Assembly (NCBI GenBank): GCA_021234155.1
Contig: JAJEKV010000008.1
Span: forward strand, 13,887,410-13,951,409
DNA length: 64,000 nt
Source of the DNA: Isoetes taiwanensis
Taxonomy: Eukaryota; Streptophyta; Lycopodiopsida; Isoetales; Isoetaceae
Reading direction: 5' to 3'
In this document: positions 23,421-33,720 of the stretch, piece by piece
Position numbering within the stretch: the first letter of the stretch is position 1
Layout: each line of letters begins with the position of its first letter
The notes under the pieces: model-generated
Told to the model about the DNA's origin: nothing
Seen by the model: the letters and a program-made list of their open reading frames with translations, nothing else
Databases searched by the model: none
Position numbers and translations under genes: made by a program

Positions 23421-23654
23421 ATGGCTTACAATGAAGAACTAAGGATTTTGATGTGGGAATTCTTGAGATTTTTGATGTATGCAATTCTCGAGAATATCGA
23501 TAAAGGAAAGAAAGACAATCCAATTTTCTCGACCCATGAGAATCAAAGGTCTTTGGCCAGATTCAAAGCAATGTGCTTCTTGCTAAATTTCGATGGCGAC
23601 AAGGCAAATTTTTACCAAAAAGAAACCCCTTCCCAAGTTCTGTTCTATTGTTGA
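23421..23654 (+). CDS. Hypothetical ORF, 77 codons
   Basis: MAYNEELRILMWEFLRFLMY... through KGKKDNPIFSTHENQRSLAR to a stop after VLFYC. The composition looks protein-like, with an amphipathic N-terminal helix, and it stands alone in otherwise AT-rich DNA. It has no recognisable family and no obvious promoter; it may be an exon of a larger decayed gene. Confidence 0.25.
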   Translation: MAYNEELRILMWEFLRFLMYAILENIDKGKKDNPIFSTHENQRSLARFKAMCFLLNFDGDKANFYQKETPSQVLFYC

Positions 23655-24055
23655 AAGCGGTTTTTTACAATCTCTGTTTTGTATTGTTTTGTATGTGAAA
23701 TAAATGGAATTTTGGGAAATTAAGTTAAATAAGAATAGGTTTTCCAATGTTTGTTCTATTTATGAGATAAAGGTCAATAAGAATATGTTTTCCAATGGTT
23801 GTGTAAGGCTATTTGCAATTCTAAACTGAAAAAAATTAAATTTAGAACCAAACATAATATGAAGCATTTCAAGACTTGAAAAGAAAAGAAGTCTAGAACT
23901 AAATGTGAATGAAAGTCATTTAAATTTGCCATGTCTCTTATTGAGAAAAATAACACCTGGAACCATTTATTTTTATAAACCACATCTATATATCAAAGAT
24001 TCTTCTTTATGAGAAACAATACTCTAAAGCAACATCGGACAAAATTCGATACATG
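23655..24055. other. AT-rich spacer
   Basis: Nothing is recognised apart from a short imperfect repeat of AATAAGAATA(G/T)GTTTTCCAATG at 23730 and 23776. Confidence 0.4.
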
Positions 24056-24450
24056 GTTTTTGGTTTTTTTACAAAACAACAGGTTAAAAACAACATGTGG
24101 ATTTTTCAAGTTTTATTAAGAACCACATGCGGTTTTAAGCGTTGTTTTTTGCAAAACAACGATTAAAAACAACATGTGGATCTTCATATTTTATTATGAA
24201 CCACATGTCTATTTCTTAAGAAAACAACACTTGAAAATTACTGACTACATTTAAAAACAACATATAGAAATACATATAATTCCTACATGTAGACAATTTT
24301 TGGCAAAAGTCTGGCGTGAGACTTTTACAAAAAAACTACATGTATAAAATTTTTGCTAAAAACTACACGTCATTTCTAGCAAATCGGGACAAAAAAACAA
24401 CACGTAGTTTTTGGTGTTGTTTTTGCAAAAGAATCTGAAAAACAACATGT
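24056..24450 (+). repeat. A/C-rich repeat cluster with CAACATGTGG motifs
   Basis: Two tandem units of about 75-80 bp, each running from CAAAACAAC through TTAAAAACAACATGTGGAT to AACCACATG (about 24073-24150 and 24151-24215). More degenerate copies of AAAACAACATG and AACTACATGT follow to 24445. AACAACATGTGG and CCACATG(C/T)GGTT give internal inverted pairs. The motif content is complementary to the G/T array at 17.9 kb. Confidence 0.7.
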
Positions 24451-24780
24451 GGACCCGTTTTGGGGTGGTAGTGGTGGCTTACAATCGGAAAGCGAGGTCC
24501 GGTGATGTCCATCACAAGCGGGCAAAAACATGTGCGGCACTTATCCGATTCACATGTTTCCTTATTGTTTTTGTAACTATTTGTGTCCTTGGACAATGTC
24601 GAGTGAAAAAAGAGGGTCAAAAAGAAATGAAAGGGATGGCTCATTCCTTGGAGAATCAAGTAGTATTCCATGTATCTGCAAACATATGCATATCATCTGG
24701 CACAATCCTGATGATCACAAATCAGATGAAAGTATCACCTTGAGAAGAGGAGGATCAATTGATCATTGAACCACTGCGTA
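24411..24780 (+). other. Overlapping unsupported frames
   Basis: Frames at 24411-24743 (110 codons) and 24530-24769 overlap each other and a minus frame. One contains a hydrophobic stretch (FLIVFVTICVLG). There is no family match, and part of the first frame is repeat sequence. Confidence 0.15.
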
Positions 24781-24943
24781 TCAGCTTCCAAAATTTTGAT
24801 GTCGGTGGAGCTAATCGCGGCGGTTCGGTTCCACTCGGCACCACTTCGGATGTGTATTTGGCTTTAGATAGTGGGACTGCCGAAGCTCTATCATCTCTAG
24901 TTCTAAACACACGAGAACATTTGCTCACAATCCATTCAAATAT

Positions 24944-25608
24944 TTGAAATTGAAAAAGTACAACACATATCATAGAAATTCTTTTACTTATATTGACTTT
25001 CAAAGAGTTTTACAAGATTCATTTATGAAAATACTTGTCGAGCATTTTCATGCAGTTGCGCGACTCTTCAGAATCCCACATGTTCCACATTTGATGTTCC
25101 TTCACATAGGTGGCACACTTTACGCGGCCGGAAGTCCCTCCGACCATGGTTTGAGTTGCTCAAAGGAAATTGGAATCCAACATTTGGGAGCAAAACTATT
25201 TGGACATATCATTGTGTTAATTTGGTTGGCGAGAACCCTTATATCTCTTTGTCATCTATCAACAATGTGTTTGTCATCACGGGTACCTCCAAAATTTCTG
25301 GTACACTTTGGGCCGGATCCTTAAGGAAAATTGGCTTATTAACCACTTTTAATTTTGTGTTGGTGCGGTCATCGATTCAAATAAAAAGAAATTTGCCCTT
25401 ATATTCTGCAGCAACTTTCTACCGTCAACAAGTCAACATTACTCTTAGCCATCTTTGGACCACAATGCAATCTCAAATTTTGAAAAACACCATTCTAAGA
25501 ACTCACGAAATCCGGGCACGGAAGCTACTGCGAACTTTTGATGGTTCAATTTACGGATGGTCACTTACGGCTCGGCCGATCACGGGGATCCTCTCTTTCA
25601 AGTCATAA
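24944..25608 (+). pseudogene. Unrecognised coding-like segment, two overlapping frames
   Basis: The frame at 24944-25324 overlaps the frame at 25156-25608. The latter (150 codons) runs MLKGNWNPTFGSKTIWTYHC to ARPITGILSFKS and has an unbiased protein-like composition. The two may be parts of one frameshifted retroelement-like or host protein. No motif is recognised. Confidence 0.25.
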
Positions 25609-26640
25609 AACTTGCCTAAAACCCCATTAAAATCCGGAACAAGGAGAATTTCAGTTAACCTCTTGGTTTTGTTGGTTGAGGTTGTATTGGACTCGTTGAA
25701 GGCGATCGCATCTTGTCCGGGATCGGGGTTTCTTTGTCAACTTCATCACTGCATCCGCATTTGGCTCATATTGACACCAAAACTTTTTACGGTGAAGGAC
25801 CCGTCTGAGAATGAATCTCAAGGGAATTAATTTTCCCCCTAAATCGGATGCACTAGGAATCTCTTCGTCATGGCTTCTAGTTGCGGTAGCATTTATCTAC
25901 GCAACATAATTGAAATGAGGAAGACCACGAGAAAAATACAAAAAATAAATCATGTATGTGGCATCGGTACTTACTTGATCTGACGCATTCGATTGACTAT
26001 CAAATTTCGTTTGGAGTCTCCGCGCCCGTCGTATTTGGGATTGACTTAGGAGTATCAAATGGGGTGAATTCTAAGTACAAGCTGGGAGGTATCTTGCGGT
26101 CTCATAACTGATCGAGGCGTGGATAAGCGTTGGATATCCTTGGTCTCAAATTTACGCAATTACGCAAACACTAAGTCCGTGGAGACTGTGACAACATCGG
26201 TAAACATTAGTTAAGGCACTTGTTTTGCGGTGAATCTATATTGTTTGCAGCGAACAATATCAAGCTGGTGAGTTGACAACCATTCAAGAGGGTCACGCAC
26301 CGGGCTTTTTCTCTTTTCGATGTTCTGTTTATATATATATAAAGTGCCCCCTAAAATGGCGGCGATCTCATCGGGGGCACTTTAGATACAATAAACAGGA
26401 CAAGCAAAGACTAAGCCGACCCGAGGATGGAAGAGACTAAGCGGGGATGAAAGAGACACGAGTACAAGCATCGAGACTTCCCAAACCTTGCTTTCACCCC
26501 TCTTTGGACTTACTTGTGTCTATTGGTTCTTGTGGTACCACTCGAACACCAAAAGCCAAAAGCCATGTCTCGGTCATAATGTAGCCTGGCGGGGCTGCGG
26601 CGCAGGTTCTAGAGTGTCACGCAAAACAAATTCAAAATCA
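25609..26640. other. Spacer, no gene recognised
   Basis: Contains a short TATATATATAAAG stretch (26330-26342) that could act as a TATA box, but nothing convincing lies downstream on the plus strand. Confidence 0.4.
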
Positions 26641-26659
26641 ATAGAGTCTTTAGGCGAGG

Positions 26660-27250
26660 GTTAGAGATGATAATATTTACCTCAAATGGTGTGATAGACA
26701 TGGAATGTGATTTGGTATTTGCATTACGCTATCTGGCGGCAACATTTTACCCTCCATTTTGGGACAGCGTCCACAAAATGGACAACCTTCATCACCCTCT
26801 TCTTACGCCTCGGGAAGCATTGGAAGTGCAGGATCTAAAGGAGTGTCATGACCACTCGCTTTCGAAAAAATCTCAAATCTTTGCATTGGTAGCAGCTCCA
26901 GTGATGAAGTCTTCACATGCCTTTAGCTCAATTTCAGTTTTACGTTAATTCCTTATTTAATTGTTTCAGCCCGGGCAACCTTTGTACCATTTAGCTCTTC
27001 ATCCTTTGGTTAAACACAACCCGAACACCCTCTGCTGCTTTTCGGTTCTTTGTCATGATTGATTGCCATTTGTGCAAATCAGCTCTAATTTCGATGCTTT
27101 ATGCTCCATCAACTCAATCTTTCTTTTGATATCATTTTTCCTATCCTCGTTTGCTTGCAATCGTTGCTTGCATCTATCAAACCTAGCTGATGTTGCAGCC
27201 AACCATTCCTTCACAAGTGCCGCCATGTGCGCAAAACAAAACACTACGTA
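26660..27250 (-). pseudogene. Minus-strand coiled-coil-like coding remnant
   Basis: The minus frame 27053-27244 begins MFCFAHMAALVKEWLAATS and continues with a charged helical segment (KQRLQANEDRKNDIKRKIE, then ELMEHKASKLEL) with heptad spacing. Further along the minus strand, around 26880-26945, a coding-like string reads TEIELKACEDFITGAATNA in another frame, so more exons or a frameshift are likely. The arrangement recalls C-terminal coiled coils of plant Myb/SANT-like transposon-associated proteins, but that is only an impression. Confidence 0.3.
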
Positions 27251-27287
27251 TATGTCAGCCTCCTAACATAGTAAGCCACGTACTGAT

Positions 27288-27398
27288 GGAAAACCACAAT
27301 CACACACCACACAACACAAGGTAGTCTCTACACACCACCACATACCACACACCACACAACACACAACATACGCTGCACAGTACACACCACACAACACA
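27288..27398 (+). repeat. CACACCA-type simple repeat
   Basis: CACACCACACAACAC-like simple sequence on the plus strand. It is the reverse-complement composition of the GTG repeat that follows, so the strand bias flips at about 27399. Confidence 0.85.
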
Positions 27399-27955
27399 TT
27401 GGTGGTGGTGGTGTGGTGGTGTGTGTGGTGGTGGTGGTGGTGGGTGGTGGTGGTGGTGGTGTGGTGGTGGTGGTGGTGGTGTGTGTGGTGGTGGTGTGTG
27501 TGTGGTGGTGGGGGTTTGGTGGTGGTGGTGGTGGGGTGGTGGTGGTGGTGGGTGGTGTGGTGGTGGTGGAGTGTGGTGTGGGACATGGTGGAGTGTGGTG
27601 ATGGGGTGTGGTGGTGGGGTGTGGTGTGGTGGTGGTGGAGTGTGGGGTGTGGTGTGGTTGTGGTGGGTGTGGTGGTGGTGGATTGTGGTGGTGGGGACAT
27701 GGTGGTGGAGTGGTGGTGGTGTGGTGGTGGTGGTGGTGGGGAGGGTGGTGGTGGTGGTAGAGGTGTGGTGGTGGTGGTGGTGGAATGTGGTGGTGGTGGT
27801 GGAGTGTGGTGGTGGTGGAGGTGTGGTGATGGTGGTGATGTGTGTGGTGGTGGTGGTGGAGTGTGGTGGTGGTGTGTGGTGTGGGAGTGTGGCGGTGGGA
27901 GATGGTAGAGTGTAGTGGTGGGAGATCGTGGGGTGTGGTGTGGGACATGGTAGAT
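27399..27955 (+). repeat. GTG/GGT microsatellite, about 550 bp
   Basis: Nearly uninterrupted GGT/GTG trinucleotides with GTGTGG and GAGTGTGG interruptions. Every open frame over it (His/Thr/Pro-rich on the minus strand, Val/Trp/Gly-rich on the plus strand) is low complexity and not a gene. Confidence 0.95.
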
Positions 27956-27991
27956 GCCAACAACTCACCACCACCACACATACCTCATCTA

Positions 27992-28438
27992 TCATTCTGG
28001 CATCCATTGCACGAAATGCCCCACAGATGGCATCATAGAGACACAACATGACAATACAGCCAACATGATGCAAAATGGTAGTAGACATACGATTCTTGAA
28101 GTGGATTTGATGTTACCTTTTACGTGTTGATAGAAACAATCTAGATCAAGCTTGAGATTTTTTTTTGTTGTAACACAACTAATAATTGAACATACACGCA
28201 ATGGCATGTTTTGGTCTCGAGAACATTGCTGCTTTTCTGTTTTGATTGTGAGTTCAGATTGAATGTGTGGTCTAGAGGAACCTGATTTGGTTATTTCCCT
28301 ATCATCTTCATCATCCCTGTCACTTTTACTATTTTCCTCCTCGTCAGGTTGGATTTGCCTATGCTTTCTCTTGGGTCTAGAAGAAGCGGCCTCGGCTTTC
28401 TCATCGGGAGTTTTATAATAATCCAGAAGCTCTTCCAA
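27992..28438 (-). CDS. Hypothetical acidic/basic region, probably the 3' part of the gene at 28413-28763
   Basis: Minus-strand frame starting MEELLDYYKTPDEK and continuing with SRPKRKHRQIQPDEEENSK, a mixed-charge, likely disordered and nuclear-type segment. The conserved-looking portion ends about codon 90. It overlaps the end of the 28413-28763 frame in another phase, consistent with a frameshift or an intron between them. Confidence 0.35.
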   Translation of the reverse strand: MEELLDYYKTPDEKAEAASSRPKRKHRQIQPDEEENSKSDRDDEDDREITKSGSSRPHIQSELTIKTEKQQCSRDQNMPLRVCSIISCVTTKKNLKLDLDCFYQHVKGNIKSTSRIVCLLPFCIMLAVLSCCVSMMPSVGHFVQWMPE

Positions 28439-28763
28439 TTAATGACCTCCCCTTTATATGCAGATAATAAGCCACTGCCCAGGTTCCAGGAGCCATTCCA
28501 CCCCATGTATGTGGCTTCCCTGTAATTCTTTTGTAAATTTGCATGAACTCTTTGTATTGTTCATTGCTCAGATTCTTCAACTTTGTACAAGAAAACATAT
28601 GCCTTAATTTTTCGGTTTGAACAAAACATTTGGGGAAAATACACGTAGCAGATTTATTTGGAACTCTGTCACCCCAAAGCTTCTTTAGATCTTCGTGGGG
28701 CACAATCTCTTGTTTGAGGAGAGATTTCATCGTGTAACCAGTGGCGTTCAATTCCGACTCCAT
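28413..28763 (-). CDS. Hypothetical protein with Cys/His cluster
   Basis: Minus-strand frame of 116 codons starting MESELNATGYTMKSLLKQE. It includes CIFPKCFVQTEKLRHMFSC, a C-x4-C-x8-H-x3-C spacing compatible with zinc binding, then NLSNEQYKEFMQIYKRITG and HTWGGMAPGTWAVAYYLH. Its ATG overlaps the stop of the upstream minus frame by one base (TAATG at 28763). Composition and low overlap with repeats make it one of the better gene candidates between the duplications. No family is recognised. Confidence 0.4.
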   Translation of the reverse strand: MESELNATGYTMKSLLKQEIVPHEDLKKLWGDRVPNKSATCIFPKCFVQTEKLRHMFSCTKLKNLSNEQYKEFMQIYKRITGKPHTWGGMAPGTWAVAYYLHIKGRSLIGRASGLL

Positions 28764-29179
28764 TAGGGTTCAATCGGCAAGAAGCGGCAAAAAAGCGAGA
28801 GGAAGAGGTGATTCTTTCTTAATTCAAAAGATGGACAATGGCGTGGCATAAAATTCAAAATAAGCGGCTCATTAATTCGCACTCCATAATCTAAAGCCCG
28901 GTATGCACCACCCGATTCTACCACAAAGGTGGTGCCAAAATGTGGCGTCAAAATGCACGGTTTTGATACACCACAGTGTGCTTTTACCCAATCCTTGTGT
29001 TCCTGGCTCTTTTCTAGGTAAGCGGATGCCTTCGTGTGTCCCATCTGGATTGCTATTGAAGATTTTCCTCGAGTTTGAGTTCTAAGTTCATTTCTGCTAT
29101 TGTTAGTGAGATTGGACTTCACCTGCAACATGCTATAACCAATGGCATTACTAAGATTTGTGTAGTACGCTCCATTCAT
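28763..29179 (-). CDS. Hypothetical protein, 138 codons
   Basis: Minus-strand frame MNGAYYTNLSNAIGYSML... with SSIAIQMGHTKASAYLEKS, then KDWVKAHCGVSKPCILTPHF and YGVRINEPLILNFMPRHCPS. It is balanced, protein-like and directly upstream of the frame at 28413-28763. The three minus frames (29179 to 27992) probably belong to one gene or one decayed element. Function unknown. Confidence 0.35.
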   Translation of the reverse strand: MNGAYYTNLSNAIGYSMLQVKSNLTNNSRNELRTQTRGKSSIAIQMGHTKASAYLEKSQEHKDWVKAHCGVSKPCILTPHFGTTFVVESGGAYRALDYGVRINEPLILNFMPRHCPSFELRKNHLFLSLFCRFLPIEP

Positions 29180-29367
29180 CGTGATCTACCTCAGACAATT
29201 GTTGTTCAATGTGGGCTCATGTTCTTTCCGTACGATTGTTAAATGGCCCAGAGCTGGCTCTCATGTTCCCTGAGACCCCTCTCTTTGCTCAATATCATAA
29301 GTCTTACCAGTAGGCTCCTTCAGTTGCCTCTGCTACCAATCTTACTCCTAGCTCTTCTCTACCTTCA

Positions 29368-29577
29368 ATGGATGTCTCTCATCCCCCTGTGACTTCCTCT
29401 ACATCTACTCCAGCCGCTGGTCCCATGCCTCTGTTGCTAGATCAACGGAGGCAAAGGTTGAAAAAGAGATTGAGGAGGTCGCAAGAGCAAGTTGAAGCGG
29501 CTTGTAGCAACTACATAGACATTGATCGTCGTGGTGCCCACCCTCCACCTAAACATCCAACCCCGAAAGTCAGCTAA
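29368..29577 (+). CDS. Hypothetical ORF, 69 codons
   Basis: Starts MDVSHPPVTSSTSTPAAGPM, followed by a very basic, helical segment (RRQRLKKRLRRSQEQVEAA). The first part is Ser/Thr/Pro-rich. It could be a fragment of a retroelement gag-like or host polypeptide. Upstream 29270-29360 is also Ser/Pro coding-like in another frame. Confidence 0.2.
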   Translation: MDVSHPPVTSSTSTPAAGPMPLLLDQRRQRLKKRLRRSQEQVEAACSNYIDIDRRGAHPPPKHPTPKVS

Positions 29578-30590
29578 GGGTTCGAATACCTCTGCATCTC
29601 AGCTCTCCTTAGCACTTGCTATACATGATTCTGCTCCTTCTGTTGCATGTGGTCGCCCGGCTCCCACTTCAATGGGCTGATTTGGTGAAGATATCTTGTC
29701 TTGTCGAAGACCCAAGTTACATCTTCAAACTCTCCTGAGATTCCAGTAGTCACATCAGATTTGATGCTGTTACATGTTCAATGCAGTTAGACTCTTAAGA
29801 GAGCCTTATCTCCTTCTACTTATCTAGTATGGATTAAGCACATGATGTCGTAGGCTTGTGTTCCAGCAGCACCCTCTTGTGCTTACACAACTCGATGAGA
29901 GATATTCATTTTGTACTTATTCTTGCTAATCGTATGGAATCACACATAAATTTTATGGTATGGGATCACCCTAGATGGAAAATTGCATTAAACAAAACAC
30001 ATTAGGTAAGAACAGCTTGTGTGCAGGAAATCGGAGCGAAGGTGTGTTGAACAGTCCCCTTCCTAGCTGCATGTGCATGTAAGCAAATACAATTGGAACA
30101 AGGTTGCATATTAAAGGGAGTGTTCTGAGAACTCCCGTTTGAAAATTCCCTTCTAAAAAACATATTGATTATTTGAAATGGCCATTTTATGGGTTAAGTC
30201 CACAAACTCATGGTGATTTCAATTTAATATGTGTTATTTTAGCCCCCAATTTTTTTTTTACTATTGCGTCAACATATCAAACACTTGAAATGGCAATTTT
30301 AGAGGTTAAGCTCAAAACATTAAGGTGATTTTGATTTATTGTATGCTATTTAAACTACATTTATATTTTTTTTCCACCAGGTTATTGTGAACTCACGACA
30401 AAAACGAGGTTTAATTTGTAATAGATCATAGGTTAAATTATGAATATTAAACAAAAGTGCAAGATGTGATCCTTAGGTTAAATTACAAATATTAAACAGA
30501 AAGTGCAAAGTGTGAAAAAGAAGTAAACATAAAGTTTTGTGGTATGATGAAGAAGTAAATCATTAGAACATGCTAAATCTGTCTAGGGAG
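29578..30590. other. AT-rich spacer with a short direct repeat
   Basis: No gene. A diverged repeat pair occurs at 30171-30250 and 30279-30355 (TTGAAATGGC(C/A)ATTTTA...GGTTAAG), each ending in an AT-rich tract. TTAAATTA(C/T)(A/G)AATATTAAACA is repeated at 30433 and 30478. Confidence 0.5.
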
Positions 30591-30604
30591 GTTGCCTTTG
30601 CACT

Positions 30605-30865
30605 CTTATGTTTATGTTATTCTAGAATAGAAGCTTGCGCACTCTTATTATATTCCGGAATACAAACATGCAGTCTTAGTGTATTCTGGAATACAAACGT
30701 GCACTCTTATTGTATTCTGGAATACAAACGCATACTCTTATTGTAATCCGGAATACAAATCTCTTACACTCTTACCCTATTCTGGAATACAATTCAAAAG
30801 CCATGTTTCCGTAGGCTATTCCGGAATAGAACCTTGCACTCTTACTCTATTCCAGAATACAAATT
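30605..30865 (+). repeat. Tandem array of TATTC-NN-GAATA palindromes
   Basis: Eight units spaced about 29-37 bp, each centred on a 12-bp palindrome TATTC(C/T)(G/A)GAATA followed by CAAA and a CACTCTTA string. They are located at about 30614, 30653, 30684, 30715, 30745 (one mismatch), 30778, 30818 and 30847. The centre dinucleotide varies (TA, CG, TG, CA) while the arms stay fixed, a pattern expected if selection or repeat spread acts on the arms. Confidence 0.85.
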
Positions 30866-31699
30866 AAAAGCCATATTTTCGAATCACCTGCAACCCACAC
30901 CTGTTAAAATTGTCAACCTGCATCTTGAAATCTTCAAAGAATGGTTGGAGACTTAATACGAACCTGAGATATTCACCCTTAACATTGCAGCTAGTAGCCA
31001 CCGTCTTTGGGGATGGGCTCGCCAACGTTACATAAGTCCAAGGGCCTCATTGCCGCAAGGACATACAAATGTATTCTATTCTATTCTATATCACTAATGA
31101 ACTAGATGTTAGAAGTATTGAAGCCGACAAGTTCTTGAACATTGATCATTTTTGTGTCTCTGTTAGCAAAAACTTTAGTGAATTTAAATGCTTGTGTTGA
31201 TCTTTGGTTGATGACAATGGAGCATGGTCATCGTAGGCTCACTAACAGTTAAGCCATCATCGCGAGAGCTATTATGAGCAAGTGTAAGGGATTGTTGATA
31301 CGACATCAGAGGCGCTATGAGATGTTATGGTAATAAATGATTGGCGCAATGAACTTCCTAATGCCGTAATTAATGCAGCTATGGCCCCAACACTGCAAAT
31401 ACCAAGACGACATATTATTTCTGGCGTATAATGTATAATGCAGCCCTGAACAGTAAAATAGTTTCTAAATACCATAAGTACATGGTGTGCTTAAGAACTG
31501 TAAAAGGCACCAAACTACTAGAAGCAAAGTCTGCATTATCATTATAAAAAATTGGTCGACATAAAGAAATCGATTATCCTAATTGTGATAATGTAGCAAC
31601 ATTTATGTACAAATTTTTGGACCTAAGCCAATACCAACATGTTATTGCCTAGAATTAAAAAAAAAAAAAAAATCCATGAAGTAGAACAAAACTTACCTG

Positions 31700-31830
31700 A
31701 ATTTACAGCCATCGGCAATGGAAGCTGCCATCGGCATCAACAACATCTACAACCTCTGCAACATCTCAAGCATCGGCAATGGAAGCTACCATCGGCATTC
31801 TACAGCCATCGGCAATGGAAGCCCAGGAAT
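31700..31830 (+). repeat. ATCGGCAATGGAAGC short repeats
   Basis: CATCGGCAATGGAAGC occurs three times (about 31711, 31773, 31808), interleaved with the variant CCATCGGCAT. The frame at 31639-31863 is built mostly from this repeat and is not a convincing gene. Confidence 0.7.
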
Positions 31831-32045
31831 ATTTCCCATTCTACAACCCATCCGTTAACTTAGAAGCCCATTCTACAGCCATCTGTTCTTGCCTAAATGT
31901 TCTAAAGCCATCTGTTCTTGCCATCTGTTATTGCAACACGCCCCAAGAGCTGCAACAGCAGAATCACCAACTCGACACCTTTCGACTAACCCTAGACACC
32001 TTTCGAGCCGGAAAAACAAAAACTCGAGGTCCCTTTGAAAACAAA

Positions 32046-32372
32046 GTGTATTCTGGAATACAAAGTGTATTCCAGAATAACTTTCTCACTATCATTTGAT
32101 CAAGATCCAGTATCCCTGGTCCCCACTAATTAAGAAAAAAAGAGACCTTTTACTATTTAGAACCATGATCCTGTATCCCCACAAAATAAAACAAAAATTA
32201 AAAAAAACTCGTAAGTCATTGAAATATATTGGAAATGCCAAAAGCCTAGTTGATGTTGCTTTGTTTTCCCTTTGGCTATTCCAGAATAGGATGTATATTC
32301 CAGAATACAAAAATGGTTTGATATTTTTTTTCCGTTTTGCTATTTTGGAATAGCAAGCGTATTCCAGAATAC
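32046..32372 (+). repeat. Second cluster of TATTC-NN-GAATA palindromes
   Basis: Six more palindromes at about 32049, 32068, 32277, 32293, 32338 (TATTTTGGAATA, mismatch) and 32359, arranged as closely spaced pairs. It belongs to the same family as 30605-30865. A single further copy lies at 51058 (TATTCTGGAATA) with its C1 partner at 4312 (TATTCTCGAATA). Confidence 0.8.
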
Positions 32373-32594
32373 AAAAAGGGTTTCACGTGTTCGAACACAG
32401 TATCCCTTTTTCGCTACTATCTCTGCTCTTTAAACAAGAGAAATTTGCTAATTTCTAAGACACATGGAAAACCGAATATTTGTTGGCCCTTTTGAATCAA
32501 AGAGCTCTAGTCGTTGTTTTTTATGCTCGATCCTTCTCTCATCACTCGTCACATTTTTTCACAAAACTAAGTATTTTGAAAATACTGTAAACTT

Positions 32595-33085
32595 TGCATT
32601 TGAATATCAAGATTTTATCTTCATTTTTTTAATATACCACAATTTCAGTTACTACTTCACTTCTATTTTAGGTTAAAAGTTACGTTCTTTTAAAACAGGT
32701 GTTTTCTCAAAAAACATACGTGGAAAAAATTCTAATTGGTTGAAAAAGTATCACTTTGACACAGTCAATTCTCTATTTGCACAAAACAATGGGCTATTTT
32801 GAGGAGGTCAAAATACAATTTTATCTCTTTCTTTTTTTTAACCTCAATTTAGCCCTTTTTTTGGAAAAAAAAAGAATCTTTGAGGAATATTCCTTCTGCT
32901 CTCATTTAGATGATTTGCTCCCATTTAAAATGCAATCTTGTTTTGGAATGCAATGTGATTTATCTGCGTTTCAAGATTAGCAGATAAATCCGCTTCTTGA
33001 GGCTAGTTGAGAGAGTTCCCGTTAGAGTATTTATAGTCTTTTGCATCTCTTTCATTTTCATCAGCCGTCATTGAGCCTCTTCCTT
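32595..33085 (+). repeat. Third, diverged copy of two pieces of the duplicated region
   Basis: 32595-32945 resembles 7515-7850 and 54255-54605 (GTCAAAATACAATTTTAT, GAGGAATATTCCTT, GATTTGCTCCCATTTAA). 32953-33085 resembles 2775-2905 and 49512-49640 (TGTGATTTATCTGCGTTTCA through CAGCCGTCATTGAGCCTC). In the duplicated regions these pieces lie about 5 kb apart, whereas here they abut. They are presumably parts of one older transposon. Confidence 0.75.
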
Positions 33086-33219
33086 TGTAGTCGCTTGTCC
33101 CTTTGTTTCATAATACTTGCTCCAATTCTCTTGATTTCACTAACTTTGCCATGGAATTTCTCTTATCGAATGCTAGAGTTTGTCCATTGAATGCTTCAAT
33201 TTTGACTTTTGGAGCTTGC

Positions 33220-33720
33220 TCTTTATTGTACATTGCCCTGTTTTGTCTTCATGCATTTTTGCCGTAACCCTGAATTTACCAGTATCGATGTCGCGAAGTT
33301 AAATCTGAAGGTTGGAATATGATCATCGGCTTCATTAGATCGTTTTTTCCTTGAACTCTGCTTGGATTTCCTCGGTTTTGTATGGAGATTCTTTCTCTTA
33401 GAGTCCAGCTTGGACTTTGCGGGGGAGCTCGTTTTTCTAATGTTTTGGAGCATCGGCGATAGATTCTGCTTACTTTTAGGCGATTGCTACTATTTCTGCC
33501 ACCATACCATTAGTAAGGATTTTTTCTTGTTTTCGTTCTTTGCTTTTGATTTTTCACTTAGCAGGCCCTTCTGTCTAAGATCTATTAATGTAGGCAATAC
33601 AATGGGCTTAGGTTGATTGTGTTTTTGTTTGGGCTTCGGTTCGCCCACTACGATCAGTGTACTCAACCGGACGAGTGCTTGTTTCTTCTCATTCTGGAAA
33701 AGCTTTGTAGAGCTCATGGC
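33220..33720 (-). pseudogene. Lys-rich minus-strand reading frame, broken once
   Basis: Two minus frames in tandem (33490-33717 and 33223-33453) encode Lys/Ser-rich protein: VGEPKPKQKHNQPKPIVLPT, then SKAKNENKKKSLL, then KRKNLHTKPRKSKQSSRKKR, ending SGLRQKCMKTKQGNVQ. A single shift at about 33455-33490 separates them. The composition resembles a nucleic-acid-binding basic domain, gag-like or chromatin-associated. No family is recognised. Confidence 0.3.

Noticed and set aside
27300-28088. Very long His/Thr/Pro-rich and Val/Trp/Gly-rich open frames
   Set aside because: They are translations of the GTG microsatellite on either strand and have no independent support.
29560-29600. tRNA-like T-arm string GGGTTCGAATACC
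   Set aside because: No matching acceptor stem, D-arm or anticodon arm is found upstream.
30605-30865. CRISPR-like spacing of palindromes
   Set aside because: The intervals are themselves repeats (CACTCTTA, CAAACG) rather than unique spacers, and the context is a plant nuclear genome.
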